From CAZPKH01 sp964587165 (GTDB lineage: Bacteria; Bacteroidota; Bacteroidia; Bacteroidales; Muribaculaceae): 34,729 nt of DNA. The position numbers and the translations under genes are program-made. The stretch spans positions 1-34,729 of the forward strand of contig CAZPKH010000019.1 in assembly GCA_964587165.1 (NCBI GenBank), in the 5' to 3' direction. The notes beneath the pieces were generated by a model. It was not told the origin of the DNA, ran no database searches, and was given only the letters and a program-made list of their open reading frames with translations. Within the stretch, counting starts at the first letter, position 1. Every line of letters begins with the position of its first letter. Below are positions 16,404 to 24,482 of this stretch, in pieces.

Positions 16404-16455
16404 CGTGTGTCATTTGATTTTACGTGAGCAGCGCCGGCTTGCGGCGTCTTGACTG

Positions 16456-16463
16456 CAAATTTA
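16456..16463 (-). promoter_or_regulatory. Promoter -7 element for lgt
   Basis: The minus strand reads TAAATTTG, an exact match. A GTTG-like box lies 20 bp upstream at 16487-16484. The predicted start near 16449 leaves a leader of about 46 nt. Confidence 0.6.
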
Positions 16464-16533
16464 CGGTTTTTACACCGCACAGCCAACTATTGCCGCATAA
16501 TTTCCTTTCGCGTCGTAAATCAGCGCATTCACG

Positions 16534-16564
16534 GTTGTGGTTCGGCCGATTTTTATTACTTTTG
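16534..16564 (+). promoter_or_regulatory. Promoter for pldA and the glycosyltransferase
   Basis: GTTG at 16534-16537, a 19-bp spacer and TACTTTTG at 16557-16564 match the Bacteroidota promoter with one deviation in the upstream box. It lies 24 bp before the pldA ATG. Confidence 0.7.
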
Positions 16565-16588
16565 CACCGTAATACTACAATCATTGCC

Positions 16589-17431
16589 ATGAGACATTTC
16601 CTTATCTGTCTATTGACAATCATCTGCACTTCCGCAATCCCCGCCGCTGCTCAGATCGTGACACTCGCCGACCAGAAGAAGATCGACACCGACTCCGTGC
16701 GCCGCGAGTTTGACAAAGGTCCGTATTTCACTCTTTACAAGGACAATTACTTCATCTTCGGCACCGCTCTGGGGTATAAGCCTACAAAGCTGAACACAAA
16801 CGTAAAGTTTCAGATCTCCATAGCCCAGCGACTCACCAAGAGCACCCTCCCCTGGGGCACGTACCTCTACCTGTTCTATTCGCAGAAATGCTTCTGGAAC
16901 ATACTCCAGAACTCCATGCCTATGACCGACCTAAACTTCAACCCGGGCATCGGTCTGGCGAAACCTATTTTCGTGAAAAACCGCTATATAGGCAAGGGAT
17001 TTCTGATAGTGGAGCATGAGAGCAACGGCAAGGATGGCGACGCCTCGCGCTCGTGGAACAAGATATCGTTCGGCGGCAATATCATAATCGACAAAACGCT
17101 GGCCGTCAACGCAAAATTCTGGATTCCGATAGTCGACGGCGTAAACAACAAGGATATCCTCAAATATTGCGGCATCTATCAGATGGGTATGCAGGTTTCA
17201 TCGCCCAACGGACGTTTCGGCGGAACAATCGAGCTGACCAAACGCGAGGGGTGGAAGCCCAACTTCAACACCACCGTCGAGCTCTACGCACGCCTGTTCA
17301 AGCGCGACAACCAGTTCCTGTTCCTGCAGTACTACAACGGCTACGGCGAGGGGTTGCTCGACTTCAAGCAGTTTCACTCCGAAGTGCGGGTAGGCATCTG
17401 CATAAAGCCGCAGCTCTTCAGCGAATATTGA
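16589..17431 (+). CDS. pldA: Outer membrane phospholipase A
   Basis: The 280-residue protein has a signal peptide (cleavage after AAA near residue 20) and the complete catalytic set of OMPLA: VEHESNGKDGDASRSWN, with His143 and Ser145, and Asn157 as the third residue. These positions sit one residue from the E. coli His142/Ser144/Asn156, so the whole active site is conserved. The YKDNYFIFG stretch before it and alternating hydrophobic strands fit a 12-strand beta barrel. OMPLA hydrolyses phospholipids that reach the outer leaflet after envelope damage. The ATG at 16589 is 24 bp after the promoter. A glycosyltransferase gene follows after 13 bp. Confidence 0.93.
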   Translation: MRHFLICLLTIICTSAIPAAAQIVTLADQKKIDTDSVRREFDKGPYFTLYKDNYFIFGTALGYKPTKLNTNVKFQISIAQRLTKSTLPWGTYLYLFYSQKCFWNILQNSMPMTDLNFNPGIGLAKPIFVKNRYIGKGFLIVEHESNGKDGDASRSWNKISFGGNIIIDKTLAVNAKFWIPIVDGVNNKDILKYCGIYQMGMQVSSPNGRFGGTIELTKREGWKPNFNTTVELYARLFKRDNQFLFLQYYNGYGEGLLDFKQFHSEVRVGICIKPQLFSEY

Positions 17432-17444
17432 CACCGACATCACC

Positions 17445-18566
17445 ATGCCCGGAGGTATAATATTTGTAGCCACCCGCTTCAGCTGGATGCGGCCGTACGC
17501 TATCACGGCGCTGCGGCAGCTCTGGGACGACCGCTCGCACCTCGTGGTGGCTGTCGACGATGTGGGCGCCGAATCACGCCACCTCGACTGGCTGCCGGCC
17601 GACCGCGTGCACTACATCCGGATACCCCGGGGGTGGTATGCCTCAAAACGGTTTCAGCTTCACCCGCGTGAGCTGATCAGCAAAGTCGATGCTCTGGTGG
17701 CTTCCGAAGCCCCGCGAGTGGTGCTGTCATTCACCTCCGACCACCCTTTGAGCCGGTATCTGAGGCGGTTGCAGCATCGGGTGCCGACGGTCTATGTAGC
17801 CCACAATACCCATCCTCATGCTCTGAGCGCGAAAAATCTGCGCGGCCGCATATTCAATCATTTCTGGTATCGACGGCCGCTGCTTCGGTTGCTTCGCTCG
17901 GTCGATCATCAGATAGTCAATGCCCGGTGGCAGATGCAGAGGCTTCAGCAGCAGTATCCCGACCATCATGTGGGGTTCCTCCCCTTCCCGTCGCTCGTCA
18001 CCGATCAGATAGCGCAGGGGCGCGACCGTGTGCCCGAGCTCGAAGGGCGCAGCGGCTATATCCTCTTTTTCGGAATGGTACACTCATACAAGGGTGTCGA
18101 CCGCCTCATCGACATCTACGCCTCCTCGCCGCAGCTGCAGCATCGGCCACTGGTGATAGCCGGGCGCGGAGTGCTCGGCCACCCCATCCCGAGCCGGCTT
18201 GCCGACAAGATTATACACATAAATCGCTATATACCCGACTCGCAGATAGCAAGCCTCTTTGCCGACGCTGCCGTGGTGGTATATCCATACGTGGCTGCCA
18301 CTCAGAGCGGTGTACTGTCGGTGGCATCCTACTTCGGGCGCCCGATAGTGGCCAGCGACATACCGTTCTTCCGCGAGATGTGCCTCGAGCAGCCCGGATG
18401 CACTCTGATCGACACCGCCGATACTGCCTCGTCAGCCCGCGCTATCGACGCGGCCGCCGAGAGCGGGGCCGACAGCTCACCGCTATATCAGGCTCACTAT
18501 GCACATATCGACTGGCGAGCCGATTTCGACAGGCTTATCTCCGAATGGTTCCCCGATCAGGGGTAA
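17445..18566 (+). CDS. GT-B fold glycosyltransferase (family 4-like)
   Basis: The 373-residue protein resembles retaining GT-B glycosyltransferases. The N-terminal half is a Rossmann-like domain. The C-terminal half begins near ILFFGMVHSYKGVDRLIDIY (about 206) and contains LVIAGRG, the INRYIPDSQIASLFADAAVVVYPY segment and SGVLSVASYFGRPIVASDIPFFRE, the donor-binding region. No membrane segment is present, so it should act at the cytosolic face of the inner membrane on an unknown acceptor, perhaps a surface glycan. It starts 13 bp after pldA and its last ten bases overlap the 3' end of the convergent gene at 18557. Confidence 0.85.
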   Translation: MPGGIIFVATRFSWMRPYAITALRQLWDDRSHLVVAVDDVGAESRHLDWLPADRVHYIRIPRGWYASKRFQLHPRELISKVDALVASEAPRVVLSFTSDHPLSRYLRRLQHRVPTVYVAHNTHPHALSAKNLRGRIFNHFWYRRPLLRLLRSVDHQIVNARWQMQRLQQQYPDHHVGFLPFPSLVTDQIAQGRDRVPELEGRSGYILFFGMVHSYKGVDRLIDIYASSPQLQHRPLVIAGRGVLGHPIPSRLADKIIHINRYIPDSQIASLFADAAVVVYPYVAATQSGVLSVASYFGRPIVASDIPFFREMCLEQPGCTLIDTADTASSARAIDAAAESGADSSPLYQAHYAHIDWRADFDRLISEWFPDQG

Positions 18567-19546
18567 ACCACCTTCGACACTTCGCCGCCCGCCTTCACGC
18601 AGATATACATCTGTCCCGACACAGGATTGAGCACCCTGACACCGAGCATATTATAATATTCAACAGCGCCGGGGGCTGCTGCATCTACACCTATCGCGGG
18701 CTGCGATGCCGTCAGGCGCGCGGTAGCTTCATCCGACTCCTCCTCGCAGTTGCCCACACGCACCGTCACCTCATTATCCGACAGAGGCTCCACGTCAAAA
18801 CGGAATTCCAACGATTCGCCGGGCTCCGATAGCGTATTGAGTCGGGCGGTCGAGGCGTCGCCGTTGAGTGTCACCGTCACGTGAGTCACGTTGCGGAGAT
18901 CCACAGCGTTGCCCTCGGCATCGACGCCGGTATCCGGATTCTTCACGCTGCACACTATCTGATGGATGCGGCCGCCCCCCTCGGCAGGAAGCACCTCCTC
19001 GGTGAGGGTGATGGCCGGCACATCGGGGCGTATGCCGTCGGGCCTGATAAAGACGCTGTGCGAATTGCGCACATACGTCCAGCCGTAATAGCTCACGGTC
19101 CAGTTCACAAGCGAGTAGCATCCGTTGGCCCAGTACATCGTCAGGTCTCCCCTCACCGGCTCGCAGCTCTGAGTATTGTAGGGCGAAAGCTCGTAGAGGT
19201 CGTATATCGGCTGCTGAGGTATGGTGATAGTACCGTTTATCACATTTAGCTGCCCCTTCACTATCTCGTCGCCGCGCGCGAAGCCCCGGAGCTCGACAGG
19301 AAGCATCAGGTCGGGTGTGGTCGACGGATCATACAGATCTTCAAGCACTATATCCATGGTGTGGCCGCGGAAACAGAACGGATGCCACTGCGTGTCAGTA
19401 GGATTATCGGCGGTGTTGTAGATATACGAATAGTCGCCGGCCACCTGCTGCACGAAGTAAGAGCCGAGATATTTGTCTACATCGGGCTGCGCCATTGCCG
19501 CTGCGCTGACTGCCAGCGAGATAAAGATAAAATATATACGTTTCAT
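18557..19546 (-). CDS. Secreted protein with C-terminal sorting-like motif, function unknown
   Basis: The 329-residue protein has a signal peptide (hydrophobic residues about 6-18, cleavage near AMAQ). The body is beta-rich and acidic, with a possible immunoglobulin-like domain around residues 175-280. The last 35 residues read YYNMLGVRVLNPVSGQMYI and then a short basic end, which matches the pattern YYxxxGxRVxxPxxGxxYI also found at the end of the 1911-residue protein at 28482. This tail is reminiscent of type IX secretion or surface-sorting domains. It starts one base after the stop of the thioesterase. Function is unknown. Confidence 0.78.
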   Translation of the reverse strand: MKRIYFIFISLAVSAAAMAQPDVDKYLGSYFVQQVAGDYSYIYNTADNPTDTQWHPFCFRGHTMDIVLEDLYDPSTTPDLMLPVELRGFARGDEIVKGQLNVINGTITIPQQPIYDLYELSPYNTQSCEPVRGDLTMYWANGCYSLVNWTVSYYGWTYVRNSHSVFIRPDGIRPDVPAITLTEEVLPAEGGGRIHQIVCSVKNPDTGVDAEGNAVDLRNVTHVTVTLNGDASTARLNTLSEPGESLEFRFDVEPLSDNEVTVRVGNCEEESDEATARLTASQPAIGVDAAAPGAVEYYNMLGVRVLNPVSGQMYICVKAGGEVSKVVYP

Positions 19547-19547
19547 A

Positions 19548-20039
19548 TCATTCAGTATCAGGGTGTTTCTTCAATGCGCGTTGCTCAAACCGCTCCAGAG
19601 CCTCGACCCACTCAGCATCTATCGGGGCACTCGAAGCCGTCTTTCTGTCAAATCCCGCCATCACTGTGCGACCCACGCACTTGGTGCGCCCGGTCTCGGC
19701 ATTGTATATACGCTGCTCCAGGCGCATCGAATGCTCCGAAATCGAAGTGGCCTGTGTCGCCACCATCAGCGGCTCGTTGAAATATGCGGGTGCGAAGAAA
19801 TCGACGTTGACGTTCACAATCACCACATTCACAGCCTTCCAGTCCACACGCTCGGGTGCGGCAGCCTCAAAATAACGGCTCTTGCCCAGATCCATCAGCT
19901 GCAGATACACGCTGTTGTTCACATGCCCGAGCATATCGATGTCGGCAAAGCGCAGCTGTACCGGAATGGCGTGGTGGAAATCATGCTCCACGGCCGGCAC
20001 ACGAGGATTGTCGTCAGGTCTTATATCAATTTTTTCCAT
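19548..20039 (-). CDS. Acyl-CoA thioesterase, hotdog fold (4HBT family)
   Basis: The 163-residue protein carries the 4-hydroxybenzoyl-CoA thioesterase-type signature RFADIDMLGHVNNSVYLQLMD (about residues 30-50), where the Asp after the first stretch is the usual catalytic residue. The following NVDFFAPAYF and later segments fit a hotdog fold. It probably hydrolyses short or medium acyl-CoA esters; the substrate is not evident. It lies 29 bp after the DUF721 gene and directly before the secreted-protein gene, all on the minus strand with recF. Confidence 0.88.
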   Translation of the reverse strand: MEKIDIRPDDNPRVPAVEHDFHHAIPVQLRFADIDMLGHVNNSVYLQLMDLGKSRYFEAAAPERVDWKAVNVVIVNVNVDFFAPAYFNEPLMVATQATSISEHSMRLEQRIYNAETGRTKCVGRTVMAGFDRKTASSAPIDAEWVEALERFEQRALKKHPDTE

Positions 20040-20068
20040 AATCTATCAATGTATAGCAACTCACCGGA

Positions 20069-20359
20069 TTAATGAAACTCTATCGCGCTGATCACCTCGG
20101 CACCCACGGCGGCGTTGAGAGCCTCTATCAGCCGGCTTCGGTGAAACGAGAGCTCATTGCGCAGCGCCGGACTCGAAAGGTATACATGCATCACTCCGCG
20201 CTCCACATACCGGCGCACGGTGTATCGGTTTATCCCCGGCCCCACGACTTCGGTCCAAAGGTAGGCGGCACGGTGCTCACGCTCCGTATCCTCGAGGCCT
20301 GCGCGGCGCAGAGCCTCGGCCACTATATCGCCTATCAATCTGGGGTGTGTCTGCTTCAT
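20069..20359 (-). CDS. DUF721 (DciA-like) protein
   Basis: The 96-residue protein matches the DUF721 family, with LWTEVVGPGINRYT and the later VMHVYLSSPALRNELSFHRSRLIEALN segment. DUF721 proteins such as DciA are implicated in loading the replicative helicase. Its position directly after recF, sharing an ATGA overlap (20356-20359), agrees with a replication or repair role, but in this short Bacteroidota form that role is inference. Confidence 0.88.
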   Translation of the reverse strand: MKQTHPRLIGDIVAEALRRAGLEDTEREHRAAYLWTEVVGPGINRYTVRRYVERGVMHVYLSSPALRNELSFHRSRLIEALNAAVGAEVISAIEFH

Positions 20360-21477
20360 GAGGGTTCAGCGGTGCGGGTGAAACGTCCGTCGGTCACATC
20401 CCACAGACGGTGATCGGCGCCGTCGGCCAGACGGCTCACTATGTCGTCGAGATGCTTGCGGTTGGTGTCGGTGATCAGTATCTGTCCGAAACGCCCGCGG
20501 TCGGCCACCATATTCATTATGTTTGCCACGCGCCGGGCATCGAGCTTGTCGAAAATATCGTCGAGCAGCAGCAGAGGCTTCACGCCCACGGCGCGACGCA
20601 GAAACTCATACTGCGCCAGCCTGAGCGCTATCGTGAAGCTCTTGCACTGCCCCTGCGAGCCGGTGCGCCGCAGCGGCATCGACGAGAGCGTCAGCGCAAT
20701 ATCATCGCGGTGAGGCCCCACGGTGGTGTGGCGCACAGCCGTGTCGTGCGCCCGGGCAGCCTCGAGAAGCTGCTGCAGCGTAGCGCCCTCACCGTCCATG
20801 TCGCTCCGGTAGCTGAGGTCGGCGTCGTCGGCACCGTCGCCCGAGATCCCCGCGTAAAGCTCCGCGAATATAGGGCGCAGCTCCTCGACCCACCGGCGCC
20901 GGCGGTCGTGTATATACTGTGCAGCCATCTCCATCTGTATCTCAACGGCCTCGAATATATTGCGGTCGGCAGCTCCGTCGCGCAGCAGGGCGTTGCGTTG
21001 CTGCAGAGCCGCGTTATAGCGCATCAGCGCCTCCAGATAGCGGCTGTCGCTCTGGCTTATCACCATATTCATCCACCGCCGGCGCTCATCGCCGCCGGAG
21101 TATATCAGGTCGATATCCTGAGGAGCAGCGAGCACCAGCGGGAAAAGCCCGATATGCTCACTGATGCGGCGGTACTCCTTACCCTGGCGTTTGAGCGACT
21201 TGCGCCTGCCGCGCCCGAGCCCCAGCGACAGATGCTCGGCAGCCCCGCGGCGCAGATAGTCGCCCTGTATCAGCGACATATCGGCCTCGCGGTTTATCAC
21301 CAACGCATCCTGTGCCCCGGTGAAACTCTTTGTGAAGCTGAGCATATACACCGCGTCGAGCAGGTTTGACTTCCCCATCCCGTTATTGCCCAAGAAACAG
21401 TTCACCCCCGCGACGAGATCTATCGACGCCTCGGCAATATTCTTGAAATTAGTGAGCGAGAGATGAGTCAGTTGCAT
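20356..21477 (-). CDS. recF: DNA replication and repair protein RecF
   Basis: The 373-residue protein is an SMC-like ATPase that helps load RecA at gaps in DNA. The Walker A motif GNNGMGKSNLLDAVYMLSF lies near residue 30, the ABC signature SQGQCKSFTIALRLAQ near 285 and the Walker B LLLLDDIFDKLDARR near 310. The ATG at 21477 is used. The longer open frame upstream runs back through the promoter and into dispersed repeats and is an artefact. A TACCTTTG element at 21511-21504 supports the start. Downstream DUF721 overlaps by four bases. Confidence 0.96.
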   Translation of the reverse strand: MQLTHLSLTNFKNIAEASIDLVAGVNCFLGNNGMGKSNLLDAVYMLSFTKSFTGAQDALVINREADMSLIQGDYLRRGAAEHLSLGLGRGRRKSLKRQGKEYRRISEHIGLFPLVLAAPQDIDLIYSGGDERRRWMNMVISQSDSRYLEALMRYNAALQQRNALLRDGAADRNIFEAVEIQMEMAAQYIHDRRRRWVEELRPIFAELYAGISGDGADDADLSYRSDMDGEGATLQQLLEAARAHDTAVRHTTVGPHRDDIALTLSSMPLRRTGSQGQCKSFTIALRLAQYEFLRRAVGVKPLLLLDDIFDKLDARRVANIMNMVADRGRFGQILITDTNRKHLDDIVSRLADGADHRLWDVTDGRFTRTAEPS

Positions 21478-21503
21478 AGCGGTACATATTTCGCAGAATT
21501 TCA

Positions 21504-21511
21504 CAAAGGTA
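21504..21511 (-). promoter_or_regulatory. Promoter -7 element for recF
   Basis: The minus strand reads TACCTTTG, an exact match, 27 bp upstream of the recF ATG. No clear upstream box. Confidence 0.6.
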
Positions 21512-21572
21512 CAAAAAAAATCGTAACCGTCCCTCCTCCCGCCTGCTAAAAAACATAAAACGCCACCGGAGA

Positions 21573-21774
21573 GCGAGTGCGAAGAGGGCAAGAGCGAACT
21601 CGGAGGGCGAGTGCGAAGAGGGCAAGAGCAAACTCGGAGGGCGCATCCTTTAGGGTGCGCCGGATGCGTCAGGCGAGGGTGTTTTCGTCGGGCCCTAAAG
21701 GACCCGACCTCCAAGGTTGAGAGCAAACTCGGAGGGTGCATCCTTTGAGGCGACAAGAGCAAACTCGGAGGGCG
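21573..21774 (+). repeat. Dispersed modular repeat block 1 (left of gap)
   Basis: This block holds four copies of the core AAGAGCAAACTCGGAGGGCG at 21590-21609, 21624-21643, 21719-21738 and 21755-21774, each with at most two changes. The first two belong to a 34-bp tandem unit (21573-21606 and 21607-21640). After the second core come a hairpin module (GGCGCATCC, TTTA, GGGTGCGCC at about 21640-21661), a GAGGGTG stretch and a second hairpin module around GTCGGGCCC/GGACCCGAC (21687-21708). It lies between recF and the ribosomal-protein operon. Confidence 0.9.
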
Positions 21775-21874
21775 NNNNNNNNNNNNNNNNNNNNNNNNNN
21801 NNNNNNNNNNNNNNNNNNNNNNNNNNNNNNNNNNNNNNNNNNNNNNNNNNNNNNNNNNNNNNNNNNNNNNNNNN
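21775..21874. other. Assembly gap of exactly 100 N
   Basis: There are 100 undetermined bases inside the repeat array. The 55 bases before the gap (21720-21774) are identical to the 55 bases after it (21875-21929), so the contigs broke in repeated sequence and the true gap size is unknown. Confidence 0.98.
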
Positions 21875-21976
21875 AGAGCAAACTCGGAGGGTGCATCCTT
21901 TGAGGCGACAAGAGCAAACTCGGAGGGCGCATCCTTTAGGGTGCGCCGATGACGTCCGCCGAGGGTGTTTTCGCTT
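21875..21976 (+). repeat. Dispersed modular repeat block 2 (right of gap)
   Basis: Two cores are present (21875-21893, lacking the first base, and 21910-21929), followed by the TTTA-loop hairpin module and the GACGTCCGCCGAGGGTG stretch ending at about 21976. Same orientation as all other blocks. Confidence 0.88.
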
Positions 21977-21994
21977 CCCGGTATATATGCAAAT

Positions 21995-22028
21995 GTCGCC
22001 GGTGCGGGGTGAAGCCCCGACCGACGAC
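21995..22028 (-). terminator. Strong hairpin after the rpmB-rpmG-DUF4295 operon
   Basis: A stem of about 14 bp with one bulge closes a CTTCA loop (minus strand), 20 bp beyond the DUF4295 stop. There is no clean T run, so it may act as a terminator or a 3' protective hairpin. Confidence 0.5.
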
Positions 22029-22048
22029 ATTATGCTGTATATGTCTGC

Positions 22049-22198
22049 TTATTTGAGCACTTCTTTCACCTGCTCGTTGGGCACCATAGACTCCTGGAAT
22101 GTGTAGGCACCGGTCTTTTCCGACTTCACCATTTTGATGACTTTGGAATAGGTGCGGCCTTCGCCTTTCTGCAGCGATGCAACGGTTTTCTTTGCCAT
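22049..22198 (-). CDS. DUF4295 small basic protein
   Basis: This 49-residue, lysine-rich protein starts MAKKTVASLQKGEGR and contains KMVKSEKTGAYTF and a MVPNEQVKE end, matching the DUF4295 family that follows rpmG in Bacteroidota. It lies 20 bp after rpmG in the rpmB-rpmG-DUF4295 order typical of the phylum. Size, charge and operon placement suggest a ribosome-associated protein, which is inference. Confidence 0.9.
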   Translation of the reverse strand: MAKKTVASLQKGEGRTYSKVIKMVKSEKTGAYTFQESMVPNEQVKEVLK

Positions 22199-22218
22199 AT
22201 CTTAACGGTTTAGGGGGA

Positions 22219-22407
22219 TTATTTAATCTCTTTGTGGATTGTCATTTTCTTGAGGATGGGGTTGTATTTCTTCAACTCCAGGCGCTCGGTAGTGTTCTTG
22301 CGGTTTTTGGTTGTGATGTAGCGCGAAGTGCCGGGCATGCCACTTGCCTTGTGCTCGGTGCATTCAAGAATCACCTGCACGCGATTTCCTTTAGCTTTCT
22401 TTGCCAT
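22219..22407 (-). CDS. rpmG: 50S ribosomal protein L33
   Basis: The 62-residue basic protein has the L33 pattern: RVQVILECTEHK, SRYITTKNRKNTTERLELKKYNP and a final KKMTIHKEIK. It lacks the paired-cysteine zinc motifs seen in some L33 paralogues and has a single Cys, so it is the zinc-independent form. It sits between rpmB and the DUF4295 gene. Confidence 0.96.
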   Translation of the reverse strand: MAKKAKGNRVQVILECTEHKASGMPGTSRYITTKNRKNTTERLELKKYNPILKKMTIHKEIK

Positions 22408-22422
22408 TGCTGTTAGTGTTTC

Positions 22423-22680
22423 TTAAATGTCTAAATAGGTGAGTGTGGTGAGATAGCCTTTTTCGATTGCATCTTTGATGGCTGCGTTGAGGCCTTTCTT
22501 GTTGATGGTGCGGAGACCGTTGGCCGAGAGTGTGAGGCTAATCCAGGCGTCTTGCTCAACCCAGTAGAACTTCTTGTTGAAGAGGTTCACGTTGAACTTG
22601 CGCTTTGTGCGACGTTTTGAGTGCGAGACATTGTTGCCCACCATCGCTTTCTTGCCTGTGATCTGACAAATCTTTGACAT
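22423..22680 (-). CDS. rpmB: 50S ribosomal protein L28
   Basis: The 85-residue protein begins MSKICQITGKKAMVGNNVSHS, the L28 signature, and continues with RRTKRKFNVNLFNKKFY. The ATG at 22680 is used; the longer upstream frame covers the leader and has no support. It is the first gene of the operon and follows a leader of about 126 nt from the promoter at 22813-22844. Confidence 0.96.
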   Translation of the reverse strand: MSKICQITGKKAMVGNNVSHSKRRTKRKFNVNLFNKKFYWVEQDAWISLTLSANGLRTINKKGLNAAIKDAIEKGYLTTLTYLDI

Positions 22681-22812
22681 GGCTGTGTTTATTATCTCTT
22701 TGTTGTTTAATATTTTAGCGTTTGTCCGTAGCTTCAGCCGTGCAGTCCTCATATCGCGGCACGCTGCATCACGGCGCACTGCTTTACTGCGGCTATAGCC
22801 ACAATCGGTGTG

Positions 22813-22844
22813 CAAAGTAAGTGATTTTTTCTGATATGGGCAAA
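22813..22844 (-). promoter_or_regulatory. Promoter of the rpmB operon
   Basis: On the minus strand TTTG (22844-22841), a 20-bp spacer and TTACTTTG (22820-22813) match the Bacteroidota promoter with one deviation in the -7 box. Transcription should start near 22806. Confidence 0.75.
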
Positions 22845-22869
22845 TTTTTTTTCTTTTCGATGCGGTTTT

Positions 22870-23262
22870 TCAGCACCCTATGGCGCGCCGCAACGTGTCG
22901 ATCTGCGATTCCCACAGCTCGGCCTGGTCGTCCTCCTCGCCTTCGTCGGCAAAATCGGTGATCTGAAGCGATACGTTGTCCGACATTTCCGAGGTGATGA
23001 TGCGCATCTCGAAGTAGGTGCGCTCGCCGGCTTCTTCGGCTTCCTCGTCCCAGCGGAAGCGTATGTGCGACTCTTCGCGGCGCGCGGTCATCAGGGCTTG
23101 CTGCGGGTGGCGGTGCCAGATGAAGGTGAACCGCTTGCCCTGCTGTATCACCTCGTCGGCAAACCAGCGTGCCAGCCCCGGAGCGGTCGAGATATACTCC
23201 CAGAGCATGGCGACAGGAGTTCGTTTCATGTCAAACTCCATCTGCAATTTAGTTTTTGGCAT
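22870..23262 (-). CDS. START-like (AHSA1-related) domain protein
   Basis: The 130-residue acidic protein resembles the START-like proteins of Bacteroidota: an N-terminal strand (KTKLQMEFDM), then the helix LWEYISTAPGLARWFADEV, then strands including FTFIWHRHPQ and HIRFRWDEE. The fold forms a hydrophobic ligand cavity; the ligand is unknown. The ATG at 23262 gives the usual length, whereas a longer frame adds residues with no family support. A weak promoter-like pair (TTTG and a degenerate -7) lies 50-80 bp upstream. Confidence 0.85.
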   Translation of the reverse strand: MPKTKLQMEFDMKRTPVAMLWEYISTAPGLARWFADEVIQQGKRFTFIWHRHPQQALMTARREESHIRFRWDEEAEEAGERTYFEMRIITSEMSDNVSLQITDFADEGEEDDQAELWESQIDTLRRAIGC

Positions 23263-23357
23263 TGGTAGTAGATAGGCTGATTTTGATATTTGTGTATTGT
23301 CGGTGCGAAATAACATTTTTGCGCACAATTTTCCAAATATTCAGCCCAAAAATAGGA

Positions 23358-23369
23358 CGCGGCACCGCG
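23358..23369 (-). terminator. Weak hairpin after the DAHP synthase operon
   Basis: CGCGG/CCGCG forms a 5-bp stem 4 bp past the stop, followed some bases later on the minus strand by ATTTTTGG. It could end the operon, but it is short. Confidence 0.3.
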
Positions 23370-23372
23370 ATT

Positions 23373-24482
23373 TTACTGCTTCCGGGGTGCCGCGGGGTCG
23401 TCCCCGAGCTGCTGGCGCACCGATTCGGCATGTATCGCGGCCATGATGCGCTCCATGAAGTCGGCCGACATGCCGGCGCGCGCGGCATCGGCTTTGCGCT
23501 GTGCCATCAGGGCGTCAAACCGCTCCGGCTGTAGCACCGGCACCGAGAGCTGCCGCTTGAAGTCGCCTATGCGCCGGCTCACATCCATGCGCCGCGCCAG
23601 CAGTGCCACCAGCTCCGAGTCGATGGCGTCGATGTCGGCGCGCAGCGTGGCCAGGCGGTCGCCTTCGGGGAGGGGGGTGCGTCGGTAGTTGAGCGCTCCG
23701 AGCGTGGCCAGAAGTGCCTCGGGGGTGAGCTGCTGGCGGGCGTCGCTGAGGGCTGCGCCGGGGTCGCGGTGGCTCTCGATTATCAGCCCGTCGAAGCCGG
23801 TGTCGAGGGCCTGCTGCGCGATCTCCCCTATCAGCTCGCGGCGGCCGCCTATATGGCTGGGGTCGCATATCAGCGGCAGCTGCGGGTAGCGGCGGCGCAG
23901 CTCGATAGGCACATGCCACAGCGGAGGGTTGCGGTATGCCGACCCTTCGGCCACGAAGTCGTGGAATCCGCGGTGCACGGCTCCGAGCCGGCGCACTCCG
24001 GCGGCGTATATCCGCATCAGCGCCCCGATCCACAGCTCAAGGTCGGGGCTTATGGGGTTTTTGACGAGCACGGCGCGGTCTGTAGCTCCGAGCGCGGCGA
24101 GTGTGTCGGCTATCTCCTGCACGGCAAAGGGGTTGGACGTGGTGCGGGCACCTATCCAGAGTATGTCGACTCCGGCCTCTACGGCGGCGCGGGTATGGGC
24201 GGCGGTGGCCACTTCGGTGGCGGTGAGCATGCCGGTGGTGCGCTTCACCCTGCAGAGCCACGCCAACGCTTCGGCCCCGCGCCCCTCGAACCCTCCGGGC
24301 CGGGTGCGGGGCTTCCACACCCCTGCGCGGTATATCTTTATGCCGCCTGCAGCGAGCGCGACGGCGGTGTCGAGGGTCTGCTCGTCGCTCTCGGCGGCAC
24401 ACGGCCCGGCTATCACTATCTTGCCGTGGGGCGTGCGAAAGCGCGCGTCGACGAGCGGCTTCAGGTCGGTGAGTGCGGTCAT
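23373..24482 (-). CDS. DAHP synthase (type I-beta) fused to AroQ chorismate mutase
   Basis: The 369-residue protein is a fusion of two shikimate-pathway enzymes. Residues about 1-255 form the DAHP synthase barrel, with VIAGPCAAES, KIYRAGVWKPRTRPGGFEG, LVKNPISPDLELWIGA, AVHRGF and ICDPSHIGGRRE. Residues about 270-355 are an AroQ chorismate mutase (LRADIDAIDSELVALLARRMDVSRRIGDFK). DAHP synthase starts aromatic synthesis and chorismate mutase leads to phenylalanine and tyrosine, so the mutase domain may also sense prephenate for feedback. The start overlaps the upstream stop by ATGA. Neither pheA nor tyrA is adjacent, unlike the pheA-aminotransferase-DAHPS-tyrA order common in the phylum. Confidence 0.95.
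   Translation of the reverse strand: MTALTDLKPLVDARFRTPHGKIVIAGPCAAESDEQTLDTAVALAAGGIKIYRAGVWKPRTRPGGFEGRGAEALAWLCRVKRTTGMLTATEVATAAHTRAAVEAGVDILWIGARTTSNPFAVQEIADTLAALGATDRAVLVKNPISPDLELWIGALMRIYAAGVRRLGAVHRGFHDFVAEGSAYRNPPLWHVPIELRRRYPQLPLICDPSHIGGRRELIGEIAQQALDTGFDGLIIESHRDPGAALSDARQQLTPEALLATLGALNYRRTPLPEGDRLATLRADIDAIDSELVALLARRMDVSRRIGDFKRQLSVPVLQPERFDALMAQRKADAARAGMSADFMERIMAAIHAESVRQQLGDDPAAPRKQ

Noticed and set aside
21478..21762. N-terminal extension of RecF by 95 residues
   Set aside because: It reads through the recF promoter element and into the dispersed repeat; the RecF family begins at the ATG at 21477.
21573..21976. Repeat array considered as a CRISPR locus
   Set aside because: Repeat-to-repeat distances are irregular, the sequences between cores are themselves repeated modules rather than unique spacers, and there are no cas genes nearby.
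21669..22106. Open frames running across the N gap on both strands
   Set aside because: They are made of repeat sequence and undetermined codons; no start, promoter or family support.
23373..24482. Frameshift or gene split between DAHP synthase and chorismate mutase
   Set aside because: The two domains are in one continuous frame, as is usual for this fusion in Bacteroidota.
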